This document shows, one piece after another, positions 29,730 to 41,420 of a stretch of DNA of 64,000 nt. A program made the position numbers and the translations under genes. How positions within the stretch are numbered: position 1 is the stretch's first letter; each line of letters begins with the position of its first letter. The notes under the pieces were generated by a model that ran no database searches, had not been told where the DNA came from, and saw only the letters and a program-made list of their open reading frames with translations. Location of the stretch: NCBI RefSeq assembly GCF_001642475.1, contig NW_019173935.1, positions 248,001 to 312,000 of the forward strand, written 5' to 3'. The stretch comes from Fonsecaea monophora (lineage: Eukaryota > Ascomycota > Eurotiomycetes > Chaetothyriales > Herpotrichiellaceae).

Positions 29730-32227
29730 TCATTCCATATCTTCATCCTCGTCATAATCCTCGTCGTCATCGTCCAAACTCTCCATGGCGTCTTTGATGT
29801 ATTGCGCAGCCTAATTCCAAGTTAGTCACCTTCGCATCATGCAAATCTTGTAAAGCATACCTTTGGATCCAAGTTCAATGCCATGGTGAAGGCCCGCACA
29901 GCATTTCCTTTGTCTCTCAAGGTCTTGTAAAGGCGTCCCATCAAAAACCACACATTCGCCTCGTCCGGGACTACATCCCTTAATATCATCAATTCGGCAA
30001 GCGCTTCCCGCGGACGCCCTAAGCTCATCAAACATCGTGCTTTCTTGAATCGACTTAGGGCCGATTGAGGAGCGAGGCTACATGCGCGACTGTACATGAG
30101 TAGCGCATCATCTGGATGTTTCTGTTTTTCCAAGACCAGGCCAATGCAACAAATCAACACCGCGTTGGTAGGATTGATCTTCGCTGCCGTCCGATAATGC
30201 TGCTCTGCAATATTCCACTTGCCCATTTTCTCGTACACTTTCCCTAGCCCGTACCATGCATTGTAATGTCTCCCATCTGCAGCAATCGCGGCTCGATAGG
30301 CTTCAAGGGCTTTTTCAAATTCCTCATTGGCAATGTATTCATGCCCTTGGAGCGTGAATCCGTACGCGAACTGCGGGTCCAGTTGAGTGGAGCGCTTGAA
30401 GCATTTCAATGCTTGTTCGTGTTCCCGCTGGAGAGAGAAGGAATTCCCGATGGCGCACCACGCTTGAGGCGATAACCGATCAATCTCGATAAGCTCGTGT
30501 GCCAGGTAGGCAAGTTCAATATCTGATTTCAAGTGCCAGAGGACTGTCGAGTAGACTTCCATGTCTTCGAGCCGAGTAGGCGCAAGTTGTCGGACGCGGA
30601 TGAAGAATTTCTCAGCCTCGGCGTACGACGCTTGTTCGTAATAGGCCTTTGCGATTTGGCTCAGGATAAAAGGTGTCTCGCGTTGTGACGAAGGAAGAGC
30701 ATTGTACATCTGGATGGCGGTTTGGCAGTCATAGTTAGCCAGGCAGAGTTGCGCCGAAGCGATCCTCCCACATAGATCCAGAAGAGTTTGGAGAGCTTCT
30801 AATTCTCGGTCCGCAGTGGATGGTGCTCGTGTTTTGTGGTTTGGCAGAGGTGGTACCGGAGGTGCGTTTGCATGAGTGTTTTTCTGTTCTTTCGAGTCCA
30901 CGTCCATTTGGTCTGCCGACCCGGTCCTGGTTCTATTTCCGCTCACGACTCTCCCTACCGTTGACGCATTGGCAGTTCTGCCCTTCGCAGCTGGGGCTTT
31001 GGCTTTCTTGATATCTCGTCCTTCTCGGAGGCCGAGCGTGTTTGCCAGGGACGAAATCTTGCTCCCAGTTGTACTAGTCGCGCTAGGTGGTCTCGTTGTG
31101 TTCAATAGCCGGTTACTTCTTCTCGTTCCCTCGGTGATACTTGAAGGAGCAGCATGAGATGATGTTGGTGCAGGCTGACCTGAAACTGTTCTCTTAGAAG
31201 GTGCTGCTAGCAGTGGCTGCGGAGGATCTTGCAAGACAGTGGTTGAATCATCCGATGCACCCTTTGCCTTTGCCCTCATCCTAGTAGATCCTGATTTCCA
31301 CCTAGGGGGAGGGTCTGCGGATGTTTCGGTCAAGGTCTTAGCTTTTCTGATGGGTGCTGGTGGAGCTTCGTGATAATGGTTGTTAGCTTGGGCCCCCTGA
31401 ACGACACCCTCGTCCCCGTCTGCGTCTGTTGACGGAGTGGCAAGACCCTCCTCGTCCAAAATTGTGCTGACCGTGTTGACGCTCATCTTGCTGCCATTAA
31501 GCTTTTCCCATAGCACTGAGTTTGCCGGGTGCTGCTGCGTGCTTGACTTTTGCGTCGTCGAAACGAATGGATCTGATGGTGCTTGCGAAATCATGCCCGG
31601 TACCCTCTCCGCCGGCGCATTTTCAACTCTTGCGCTCTGCTGCTGGGCTGAATGTGTCGCTGCTACCATCTCATTGTTCAGCTTATAGATGTTGGGTACA
31701 CTGATCTTCGCTCCAGCATCACATAATCCCATAAATGCATCCCACATGAATGGGTTCAGTTTCAGGGACGCCGCCCAGCACTCCACAGCCATATCCACGT
31801 TTTTGTGCGCCTTCCAGAGCTTCCCTTTGAGACATAGCACGGCAGCAGCGTCAGGAAGATGTTGGCGTCTTGACTCATTGTGTTGGCCCCACGTGTTTCT
31901 GTTTTGCCAATGGTGTTTGCACTTCTCCAACGCATTGAGACCTTCCACGATCCGACCGAGCTCTAGAGAACACTGGGCGAAAATGTAGCCACATCCTAGG
32001 TGGATACCTTTAACAGCTGCGGCGCGTGAAGTATCCCACGCAGCCTTCAAAAAGCCCGATTGGAATTGACAGTATGCAAGCAAGTAAGCAGCTTCGGGGG
32101 AGCGAGGTTCATAGGCAACGAGACGAGAAGCAAGAAAGAGGGCGTTTCTGAGCAGGTTGTTGTCGAGGTGGTAATAGATCAGTTGGCGGAGCTGGGCGGC
32201 GGCAATGTGTGGTTGTGTAGGCGCCAT
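29730..32227 (-). CDS. cdc27: Anaphase-promoting complex subunit 3, Cdc27/APC3 (BimA)
   Basis: Two exons, 29861-32227 and 29730-29810 (50-bp intron, GTATGC..TAG), 815 residues. Start is the ATG at 32227; the frame runs further upstream only from non-ATG codons. The protein is a TPR scaffold of the APC/C ubiquitin ligase that drives mitotic exit and binds activator IR tails (family knowledge). The N-terminal TPR dimer domain begins AAQLRQLIYYHLDNNLL and is followed by the family motif YLLAYCQFQSG. A disordered Ser/Thr-Pro-rich linker lies at about residues 240-480. The C-terminal TPR superhelix contains WCAIGNSFSLQ, FAYGFTLQGHEY, YNAWYGLGKVYEKMGK and LICCIGLVLEKQK. The small second exon supplies an acidic tail ending in DEDEDME. 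Length and motif order agree with filamentous-fungal BimA. Confidence 0.97.
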
Positions 32228-32951
32228 GACAAGATCAGGCGACGAGCCAGTCGAGCGAGAGAAAGAAGCTGAAAGATATGTCGCGAGAGTGCTCAGGTCC
32301 ACGGAGTAGGAAGGAGACGCGATCGAGAGGTCATGAGTTCCACCCTCCCAGAGGCTGCTCTGTCCAAAACAACTGCGCCACCGCCGTCAAGGTGCAGGAT
32401 GAGATGGATTAATGCATGGAAGGCGTCGTCTGGTCAGTAAAGGAACGCAAAGCCGACAGAAGAATGTATAAGGAAGGAGAAGTGAAGATGGTGTTGTGGA
32501 TGAGTATCAATAGAATAGAATGCGGCAGGTTACTTGTGAGTTTGGGCTGGTGTTGTTGTTCTGTTTGCAGCGCCGACACTGCGGTGCCTTAATAATTACT
32601 AGTGAATGCTCTCGAGGACCAGCCAGACAGCCCTGCAGTGCCCTGGGTGGCCCGGCAAAACTGTGGCTGGAACCTGCTCCACGTCTACCGTAGCCGCCGT
32701 ACCGCGGGGAATGTTCACAACTGCTTCAAATTGTCAATCAATAATAGAGGATTACAAGGTGATTGTTGTGATTGTCCTGTTTTTGTTTCTTTCTTGGAGT
32801 CTGCTACGGCACAAACACCTACTGCAGGCTAGTAGGGGATCTATATTCTGCACCAGTTCAACTCCTTTCGGTTCATGTCGAGCACATCTCTGCAGGCGCG
32901 CAAATTCTCTCCCCACCACCTACCACCTAACTGATCACTTACTTCGCAGTC
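32228..32951. promoter_or_regulatory. Divergent intergenic region between cdc27 and snd2
   Basis: The start codons are 724 bases apart and face away from each other. Both promoters must lie here. No specific binding site could be named with confidence. Confidence 0.45.
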
Positions 32952-33529
32952 ATGGCTCAGGTGAGTGACAATCCCCGTCCCTGTCACTGTATTCGTGTCG
33001 CTGACTAGGACTTCCAAAAAAGAAAGCTGCCAAATCGCTCGCCACACGCAACACAGGCCGTCTCCGGCAAACACACCTTATAACCCTCTCAATCCACATT
33101 GTGTTTCTCTTTCTCAAGTTCACCCTCCGCCGCTCTCTGTCCCTGTGGCCCTATCTCTTGCTCAGCGCTCCTGCCATATTTCTCGAAGTATATCTAGACG
33201 TCCTTGCCCGTCCGACATATCATCCTAATGGCGACTTGAAGAAGGCTGGGGAGGATCTAGACGCAAAAGGCCTGACGGAGTTCATGTGGGACATTCTGTA
33301 CTGGACCTGGATCAATCTCATCACAGTCGTGATCTTTGGGAATCGTGCATGGTGGCTCTATTTGGTCGTTCCTGCATATGCTGTATATTGCATTGTCGGG
33401 GCTGCGAAGGGCGTCAAGGGAATGATGGGAGGACTGGCTGGAGGCGGTGCAGACGGCGACGACGTGGCACAAAGTAAGAGACAGACAAAGATGGAGAAAA
33501 GAGGAGGCCAAAAAGTCAAGTATAGATAG
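32952..33529 (+). CDS. snd2: Snd2/TMEM208 ER-targeting membrane protein
   Basis: Two exons: 32952-32960 (just MAQ) and 33023-33529, 171 residues. The 62-bp intron starts GTGAGT. The acceptor that restores the family N-terminus (MAQKAAKSLATRNTGRL) is the AAAAAAG at 33016-33022, not the earlier CTAG at about 33008, which would put a stop in frame. Snd2 belongs to the SRP-independent (SND) pathway that directs proteins to the ER (family knowledge). Hydrophobic helices are ITLSIHIVFLFLKF, LWPYLLLSAPAIFLEVYL, a central pair around YWTWINLITVVIF, and WWLYLVVPAYAVYCIVG. A basic tail ends in KKxKYR-like residues (GGQKVKYR). The length fits the family (about 170). Confidence 0.92.
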
Positions 33530-33728
33530 ACAAGAAAAGCAATGTTTTCAGTCTTGGTACACCATCGGTCAAACCTGTGGATATTGTTATGTTGCACTCC
33601 TACCGCTCAATGTACGCCGTCCTCCATCCGCCAATTTTCTGCCTTTACATGGTCCTCTGAAGATCCCTTCCTATACGTATTCCTTGAACCAAGAAGCCTT
33701 CCCACATTGGTCTACACGAGTAGACATC

Positions 33729-35262
33729 TCATCTCTCATCACTCACCTTGTCGAACCACCTGGACAACCCCACCGTCCCATACAGCTCCTTCCACTTCTC
33801 TCCCAACTCGTCATCTTCCTCCACATACTCTCCCACAAATTCTGCTGTCTCATTCGCTTTCTTCCCAACACTTTCCTTGACTTTCTCAGCCGCCTCCTCG
33901 ATCTTTTCGGACGCCCGGGCCATTGCCAGATTGTAGTACTCGACACTGACTTTGGCTTTCTCTGCCAGGCGTTTCGCGCTTGCGTCACGGCGCTTCTTGT
34001 AGCGTCCAAGAATAACCGACACAAGGTAGTAAGCTCTGACGAGGAAACGTTGAAATATTTGCTTCACCAGCATGGTGATTCCGTGGGAGAAGAATGCCCT
34101 CAACACTTCGACATGTAACCCCTCGTATAGGGCGGCGACACCTTCAGTCTGCGCGATTGTGAGGACAGTACTGAAGATTGTAGCTCGTGCGGCTTTCCTA
34201 GTTCTTTCATGTTTGAAGTCTTCGCTGATAACTTCGTTTTCGTCCTGATCCTCCTTATGCGAGGAGGCGCCACCGGCCTGGAGGCGTGACTTTGCAAGGC
34301 TGAATGGGTATGTGATTGAAGACGCACAAGCTTTGCTGATCGCAGATAAGAGGAACGTGAGGCTAGGTGGTGGGTGTTGCCTGGATTCTCTGCGGAGGAG
34401 AAGCTTTTTGAGCGTTTCAAATAGAAAGAACGTTATTGTCGGATTGAGCGTGAGAACCAGACTCGCCGAATAACCGGACCAAAATCCCAAAGGACCTTTC
34501 TCCGACAGGATGTCCTGGGCAATTTGTCGGGTGGTGGGAGTCGTCGTCGGCGTCGTCCCAGCTGACTCCTGCTGTCCTTCCTCCGAAGCTCTCAGCAGAG
34601 CGGCGGCCTGTTTCCTTGTGACTATGTTGGCAATCGGGGCTGTTGCCAACTTCGTTAAACTCCCAGCAACGAATCCAACACCCAACTCTTCCAGCGCAGG
34701 CAGACTGACTTTCTTGCCGCCATTCAACCTGGTATGCTTGGCGATCCGGCGATCCCTTAAAAAGGAATATATCAAAAAGAACAGAAAAGAATCCGCAATC
34801 GTCTTGCCCGTGTCTTGTAGCAGGCCCGTATATAATCCTGCGACTCCACCCTCGTTGTGGTAGATCTTCTGTAGGCCATCAAAGAATCCTTTATACTCTT
34901 CCTCGCCAGGACGTGACTGGTCTTTGCGGAGTTGGCGCTGGATCTGGAGGCGTGTTATTATGAGGTCAATTGGATAGAGCGCCGCATTTGAGATTGAGGC
35001 GCCAAAGGAGCCCGACAGGGCGTGGCCCAGGGCTTCCAGAGCATGAGATCGCGGCGGTCGCATTGACGAGCGTGTCGCATCTGCTTCTTGGACCAGATGG
35101 AAGAGTTCAAAGGCATCCTGCAGCAAGAATCACACGGAGGTTAGCCTTTGCTTCGCATATATTGAGTGAGAGGAGGTGCGAGAAAATCAAGTCGGGCCAA
35201 CCGAGGAGAGAAGGATAGAGCAGCAAACATACGAGTTGACTGTTGTACACAAAGTTCGCCAT
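33729..35262 (-). CDS. Mitochondrial-carrier-family protein, peroxisomal ATP carrier (ANT1/PMP47) type
   Basis: Two exons, 35233-35262 (10 codons) and 33729-35117, 472 residues; 115-bp intron GTATGT..CAG. Three carrier repeats with the P-x-D/E-x-x-K/R signature are visible: YPIDLIITRLQIQ, APIANIVTRKQA (acidic residue replaced by Asn) and YPFSLAKSRLQAG (Ser in place of acid). Divergent second and third signatures and the last-helix motif FFSHGITMLVKQ are typical of the peroxisomal adenine-nucleotide carriers that feed ATP for fatty-acid activation (family knowledge). A charged, coiled-coil-like tail of about 110 residues (KKRRDASAKRLAEKAK onward) extends beyond the transport domain. It converges with snd2, with stops 200 bases apart. 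The exact substrate is inference. Confidence 0.88.
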
Positions 35263-35830
35263 GGTCACGACATCAAACTCATTTGTAGCATAGTGCTGAA
35301 GAGAGGTATCAAGTTGACGAGTGGTGACGAAGAAGGAGAGAAACACTAGGAATTTGGAAGATGGAAGATGGAATGTTACGATCGTCCCTCGGTGAGCGAT
35401 TCGATTGAGCAATGATGTTATGTTGGCTCTTTACCCCACACTTGCTGCTCGGCCTTGTCAGTCCTTCTCGGCCTAGGATCACCTCCTTATCACGTGCGAG
35501 GCTGCACCGTCTGATACTCCTTGTCCTAGTACTGATGCACGAAGAGAAGGTCGAAGTAACTTTGGCAAATTTGTACATTGGAAGCTCACGAGAATGCCCT
35601 CAGGTATCCTTCGCTTCCTGAGGGTATCTTATTGAACGAATATCACACCCGACAATTCCCCAAGCCACCAAAATATTGCGCCTTTGTTCTCAATGCGTGC
35701 GCACAATGGCTTTTCGCCACCCAATCGCATTGGATCCCAAGTTCTGTTACTTCTTAACGCCGTCATCCTTCGTCATGTCATCATCAGCCGCGGCCCCCAG
35801 GTGGCTGCCAGGTGTTCAGCCGAGGCCTCT
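35263..35830. other. Intergenic between carrier gene start and JmjC gene stop
   Basis: No gene seen. It holds the carrier gene promoter and the 3' end of the JmjC gene. Confidence 0.4.
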
Positions 35831-38800
35831 CTAAGCCCTCATACTCGTCCGACGTCTTAACCCATTTTCCGCCGCTTGAAGTTCTCTAGCGAACCTCTCG
35901 TCTGCATTCACGTCACTCTCTCCGCCCGTACTCCCTCTACTAACAGGTCGAGCAGGGGCATCCAGGGATGGACTGCGTTTGCTGGTCATGATGCCTGCCA
36001 TTTGGTGCGTGGTCCCCGAAGTGTTGCTCGATGAGCGTTCGGTCTTGATACTCGTCACCACCGTATGCACGCTCGCAGCGCTCGATGCTCGTCGATCGTG
36101 CCTTTGAGGCTTGGGATATGGCTTGCTGGGAGATTTCTTGTCTTCGGGAGTGTATCTTTCTACTTGTTTGGGTTGCCGAGACGACTGTCTTGATCCAAGC
36201 GTCCAAGTAAAAGGACCGGAAAGCTCGCCGCTCGCGGCTGTGCCGTTTTGCCCTGCATTCGGGGTGGAAATATTGTTGTCATGTTGCAAGGCGCTTGGAT
36301 CCACTGATCCTGCAACTTGATCATGCTCACTTTTAATGGGTACCGCTTCTTCCTCCGTAGTCCCTAAGGCGGGGTCGATCGGAATTAATATCGAGTCGTC
36401 CTCGTTCGCGGCAGATACGTCCTCCCCGACACGTTCGCCATCGCCAGCAGGGTTCCTGTTGTTCACCGGTCCGGGTGTATGAAAAGTTTCTTCATCAACC
36501 TCGTTGGCTAAGTCCGAGGCGTCGCCATTGGTGAGGGCGGGATCAATTAAATCCTCAAAATTGTCAATTTCTGGCTCTATTTGCTTCGACTCCTCGCTGG
36601 CAGTGGTGGCACGTTTCGCACTCGCCGATCCACGAGGTTTGGAGGGCTCTGCAACTTTCGCTGGATCGATGCGGCCATACTGATCGTGTACACAACGACG
36701 CTGGACTTTGTGAGTAAAAGACAAGTTTCCATATCGGGATCGCTTACCTTGCTCTTCCTGCAGTCCTCACAGGCTTTGCTCCGGCTTTTCTTCGACGATG
36801 ACTGAGGATCAGGCTGTGTAACTTCCGAACCAACACCGTCTGATATGCGTGCTTCGGGAGAGACAGTGTCTCCCATGGCACCATTTGTGAACGCTACCGC
36901 CCCCGTTACGGAATGATTATCAGCACTCGAGAAACTCCTTGGCCGAATCTCTGGCGTTCGACGAGGTGTTTCGCCACCTGACTTGTGTCGGCATTTTATG
37001 CGGCGTTTCCGGCAAGGTTCACAGGCGACTCTCAATCCGTTTCCTCTGGATCCATTTTTGGCTGGAGGCGTCTGAGCAAGTGGTCGAGGTTGGGCTTGTG
37101 CTGCCTCCGCCAGAGCCTGAGCCTGAGCCTGGGCTTGAGCCTGCGCAACTCTCCGAGACGAAATTCGTTCCCCAGGCACCCGGAATGGCTCGGCCTTTTT
37201 GGATTTCTCTCCTCCCTCTAGCTCTGCTATGCTATCCGAGTGAACCCAGTCTGGTGCGGTGGTGTTGCCAATCTTCCATGCGCACCAAATTGCGAATATT
37301 TTGATCATCATGAGCGGATCCCCATACCCCTTAGGTATGGATGCCTTGACCGCGTCGATCTGTTTTTTGGTGATATCTGGCACTGGCAAACCTGCGTCTA
37401 TCCGGGCTGTCCGATAAAGGAAGTCTCTTAATGCCGGCCAACCATTCGCCTCAGACTTCGGGTAATATCTTGAATTGTAAGCCGGATCACCAGGCTCTGC
37501 TGTATTCTCAAACTCTCCGACTTCATGCCAGATTGGATTCGCTCGGAGGAAGACATAGTCAGGGTCGTCGTAGAAGTCATCCAACACCTCTTCCGGTACA
37601 GGATCATCGTCAAGGTATTTGATCAATGCGTACCACATGACCTTCTGGAAATAAGGGTAGCGGAATTTGGGAGCCACTTTAGTCGCCTTCTCGATGCTCA
37701 CAACTTTGAGCTGCATCTCGTAATCCAGACGAGTCAAATAGTTGCCACCAATTACCAAGCTATCTTCCGGAGTCCAAACAGAATGGATCCAGCCCGCAGG
37801 GATAAACGCTGTGTCTCCCTCGTGGAGGTCAACTCTTGTACAGTTGCCACCGCAAAGGTCTCCCAGCCAAGTCTCATTTTGCGAGCCCGAGTTGCACCAT
37901 TCTTCGTACTTCTTCAGGTATCTGTCTTCAGGAGGGATGAAGAAGAACGTCTTCGTCCCTCGCAGGATATGGTAGTACACAGAAGAGCCTCCGAAATCGA
38001 TATGGAAGTCCGTGTAGCTGTCAGCAACAGACATTAGGCAATAAAACGATACTGGTCTTTTCTTCAACCGGGTATCAGCGTCAGCCGCCCAAACTTGGTC
38101 GTCCAGATCAAGATCTCGAACTACTTTGGGACGCCGGATAAGTCTCCCAAGTGGACTGTGTGAGACTTCAAGACTGATAACATTCCGGATAGGCTTTTCC
38201 CCTTCCAATTCGTAGTAGTCTGCCCACTGTTGGAGTGTGAAATATCCCTTGGTCTCCTGAGACTTTACATCGATCACAGGCACGGGCTCTTCGGGACCAT
38301 AGAGCTCGGCCACTTTTCGGACTGTCAAATCGCGTGGGATCACCATATCCAGCAAATCCTGGTCGCAATCAATGACCTCTTCTTCTTGGAGGTCCGATGC
38401 GGACGTTTTGTCGGGACCCACTTCAGCACCGGAGCTGTCGATGAGGGTGAAAGCTGCAGCATCTTGGGTAGGAAGTGCTGAATCGCGTTGGACGGATACG
38501 GGTCTTACACCAAACCGAGGATTCCATTCAGCTGGAACCACAAAGGGGCGTTTGAGACCCTCAAAGCTTTCCATGAACTCCATTGTAAGCAATTCTGGCC
38601 TGATTCGGGCAAAGTCATCGGGTAGAACGTTGATCTTGCCCTCTTTGATCGGTTGGATGTAGTGGTGGGTCGAGGTTTCGACAGACGACTTCACCACACC
38701 CTGATTGAGGCCAGCATAGTCAATGGCAGTCCTGGGACGGGATGACTTCCGGACGTAGGTAGTCTGCCCATGTATAGGTTCACAGTCTTTACAAACATAC

Positions 38801-40101
38801 TTGTCCACACTTCTTGCATCTGCCTTTGTCTTGAAACCGGCGCATTCGGCATGGAACCAACGTTTGCAAGCGTCACAACTGATCCAGAACGTAGACGTGT
38901 CTTCGTCATCCACGGAGTCCAGTTGTAGACGCTGACATGCCGCGCAAACCTCGGCTTGCTGCTCCGGCTTTATGCGACGCTGCTTCTTGGGTATCGGCTC
39001 TGCTTCAGCAACTGCAGAATCCAGTGGTTCTTCAGATACAGGTGGCAGAGCATCAACAGCGGGTTGAGGTCCTCTGAGCCCTCGTGCTCGAGCATCCAGA
39101 GCATTTAGAGCATTTCCTTCATACGCGGTTTCCTTGTGGATAGACTCGGAACCCCCTGCTGTTGAACCATCCCTCACATTGGGCAGATCTTCGTTCAGGT
39201 ATCGTTCTCTGGGCCGGCTCTTAATGCTCTGTCGTAAATGCACGACCTGACGTTCCTGTTGCTGCGGGTTCTGTAGCTTCAAAGGGGACTGGGGAGAGCT
39301 TGGGGATGTCGATGGTGGATACTCGGGCATCGTGTCAAGCTTGGGGGTATTTGCATGATTTTTGAAATTGACCTCATTCTTCAGTTCAAGCAGTAGAAGT
39401 GCATCTTCGTGGTCAACATCGGGTATACTGCTATATCCACCGCTTGTCTTTGGTCTTTCTGCGCGCGGCGACCACTCGAGGGTCGGCAATCGTTCGGACT
39501 TGATGCGTTTCGCAGGCGGACCATTTGAGGGACCTTCATGACTGTAGCGCCGAGTATAGGAAGTCAAAGTGCGGTTGGTATTGTAGATGTATTCCTTGGA
39601 AAGAGAAAGAGTGGCTGCGCTAGCCAAAACGGGGCTTGTTGCAATTGCGGCAGTCGCAAGGTCATCGATTGTAGAGCCGGAACGCGTATGTCCCTTTCCA
39701 TGAAGGCGCCGATTGTCCTGTAAGAAGCCGGAGGTAGGATTGGAGTTTCTCGTCGCCCAGTCCAGTGACCCAACTCTAGAGCGTCCATAAACTGTGCTCG
39801 CGCCACCTTTTATCCTTGCCGCAATATGAGCGGCACCGTCCTGGTCGTAATATAGGTGATCTGGTTGTAGCGCGGAGTCATTATCCTCGGACGATCCAAT
39901 GTCGGACAGTCCAAGTCCTCTTAATGAGTAACCATGTTGAGGTGAATATCGCAGAGGGAGCGATGAGCCTTCGAGGGTAGGGGTTTCGCTTGCGGGATCA
40001 GGGGAAAGGCGCTCGATGACTTCGGCGGATGGACGGACAGGGCTTGCACCCCGGTGCCCTGCCAGATGGTGGTTTCGGCGCCAGACGGTTGAGGTAGGCA
40101 T
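35831..40101 (-). CDS. PHD-finger plus JmjC-domain protein (JHDM1/Epe1-like histone demethylase family)
   Basis: Two exons, 36748-40101 and 35831-36700 (47-bp intron GTAAGC..CAG), 1407 residues. A PHD finger at residues 386-440 has a full C4HC3 set (C386, C389, C409, C412, H417, C420, C437, C440). The JmjC domain follows; its Fe(II) ligands are H700 and D702 (HIDFGGSS) and H773 (WIHSVW), so catalysis looks possible. This PHD-JmjC order is that of JHDM1/Jhd1-type H3K36 demethylases, with 2-oxoglutarate as co-substrate (family knowledge). A Gln-Ala repeat lies at about 986-1004. Near the C-terminus are two basic C-x2-C-x6-C motifs: C1027-C1030-C1037 and C1111-C1114-C1121, the second split by the intron. 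Each resembles one half of a Zn2Cys6 cluster. Long Ser/Pro-rich disordered N-terminus. Nuclear location expected. Confidence 0.93.
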
Positions 40102-40751
40102 GATTACCGTCGAGGACGAGGTTTAAGGTCGCAGTCGCAGTCGAAGTCGAACTGGTTGCGGAGGTGGGGTTGGCGAGTCGAGAGGCAACTGAGCTGTGTG
40201 CGGGAGGATGGCAGGAGGATTGGCTACATTTGTGAACAAGCTGATCTGACCTCCGACAGGAGGCCGCACGCAGGGAGAAAGGGAGTGAGGGATATCGGAT
40301 GGTAAACCAAGAGTTGTCACGGTCGAGGTTGTTGTTCGGAACAGGATCGAGGTTGACCGCAGACGCAGATGGGAGTCGACTTGTGACAATACAACACGTA
40401 CCGAGATTACCGAACAATTTTACAGCACCGCATTTTCTCCCTGCGCCGCCTGCCTCTTAACCTCACATTTCACTTCGTGTTTGAGGTCCCTCTATTTTCC
40501 GTGCCAAAGGAGCGCTTTTAACACAGACGGATCCTATCCCATTCGTGTGGCAGGTGCACGAGAGCCCGGATTCCTTCGAGCCTTGATACACGCCCTTGTA
40601 CGGACACTTACCAGTCTGCCGTAAATTCTCCTCGTACATCTTTTCAACGTCCTTCAACGCAAGAGGCACACCGCTTCCCTTTCAACGGTCGCCGTCGACA
40701 ACTCCTTCCGTTTCACCAAGCCGCGCCGTCTTCTCACTCCTTTCCTCCGCA
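40102..40751. promoter_or_regulatory. Divergent intergenic region between JmjC gene and SF3B6
   Basis: Start codons 650 bases apart, pointing away. Contains a (GTCGCA)-like run near 40128-40145 and pyrimidine-rich sequence before SF3B6. Short open frames here have no family resemblance. Confidence 0.45.
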
Positions 40752-41102
40752 ATGTCGCGAAGTAACAAGCTCGCGCCCGAGGCAAATCGGATCCTCTTTG
40801 TTAAAAACCTTGCGTACGATATCGACACCCCTGCCCTCTTCGATCTCTTTGGGAAATTCGGTCCCGTACGCCAGATTCGCTTAGGTACATCGAATACTAC
40901 AAAAGGCACAGCCTTTGTGGTCTATGAAGACGTCTTGGACGCGAAACAAGCGTGCGATAAGCTGAACGGGTTCAACTTTCGAAACCGGTATCTGGTCGTG
41001 CTATACCATCAGCCGGAGAAAATGAAGATGGAGGTCAAGGAGGACATTGTGATGAGGCAGGCAAATCTGGAGAGGATGAAAAAAGAGCATGGCATCGAGT
41101 AA
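40752..41102 (+). CDS. SF3B6: Splicing factor 3B subunit 6 (SF3B6/p14), RRM protein
   Basis: Single exon, 116 residues. One RRM fills the protein: RNP2 ILFVKNL at residues about 14-20 and the RNP1-like GTAFVVYE at about 52-59. Next comes the family motif CDKLNGFNFRNRYLVVLYHQ and a charged C-terminal helix (RQANLERMKKEHGIE). This subunit of the U2 snRNP SF3b complex sits next to SF3B1 and contacts the branch-point adenosine (family knowledge). It is missing from budding yeast but normal in filamentous fungi. Length is that of the family. Confidence 0.97.
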   Translation: MSRSNKLAPEANRILFVKNLAYDIDTPALFDLFGKFGPVRQIRLGTSNTTKGTAFVVYEDVLDAKQACDKLNGFNFRNRYLVVLYHQPEKMKMEVKEDIVMRQANLERMKKEHGIE

Positions 41103-41420
41103 AGGAGCATCACCGTCGTACGCAGGCTGATTGTCCGCAGCTGGAGTGCTGAGGGCGCAAGGGCGCAAATGGAATTGTCCGAGGTTTTGCCGCGACATAA
41201 AAATTCAAGTTGACGGCCGAGTTTTCACACAACAAAATGACCAGATATTTCGGTGTCGAGGCCTCGTAGTCGACTCAGGCTATTGCAAAGTCAAATCCCT
41301 CACGGGGCATCAGGAGAGTTGCTGGGTCCCCGGCAAGTTCACAAGTGGGTTATTTTCGTTTACTGTCCGCGTCACTGGCACGGTTATATTCCCTTCTAAA
41401 TCACCGCCAAAACCACGACC
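41103..41420. other. Short intergenic region upstream of ADE2
   Basis: 318 bases between the SF3B6 stop and the ADE2 start, same strand. No gene seen; holds the ADE2 promoter and leader. The ATG context is accATGG. Confidence 0.4.
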
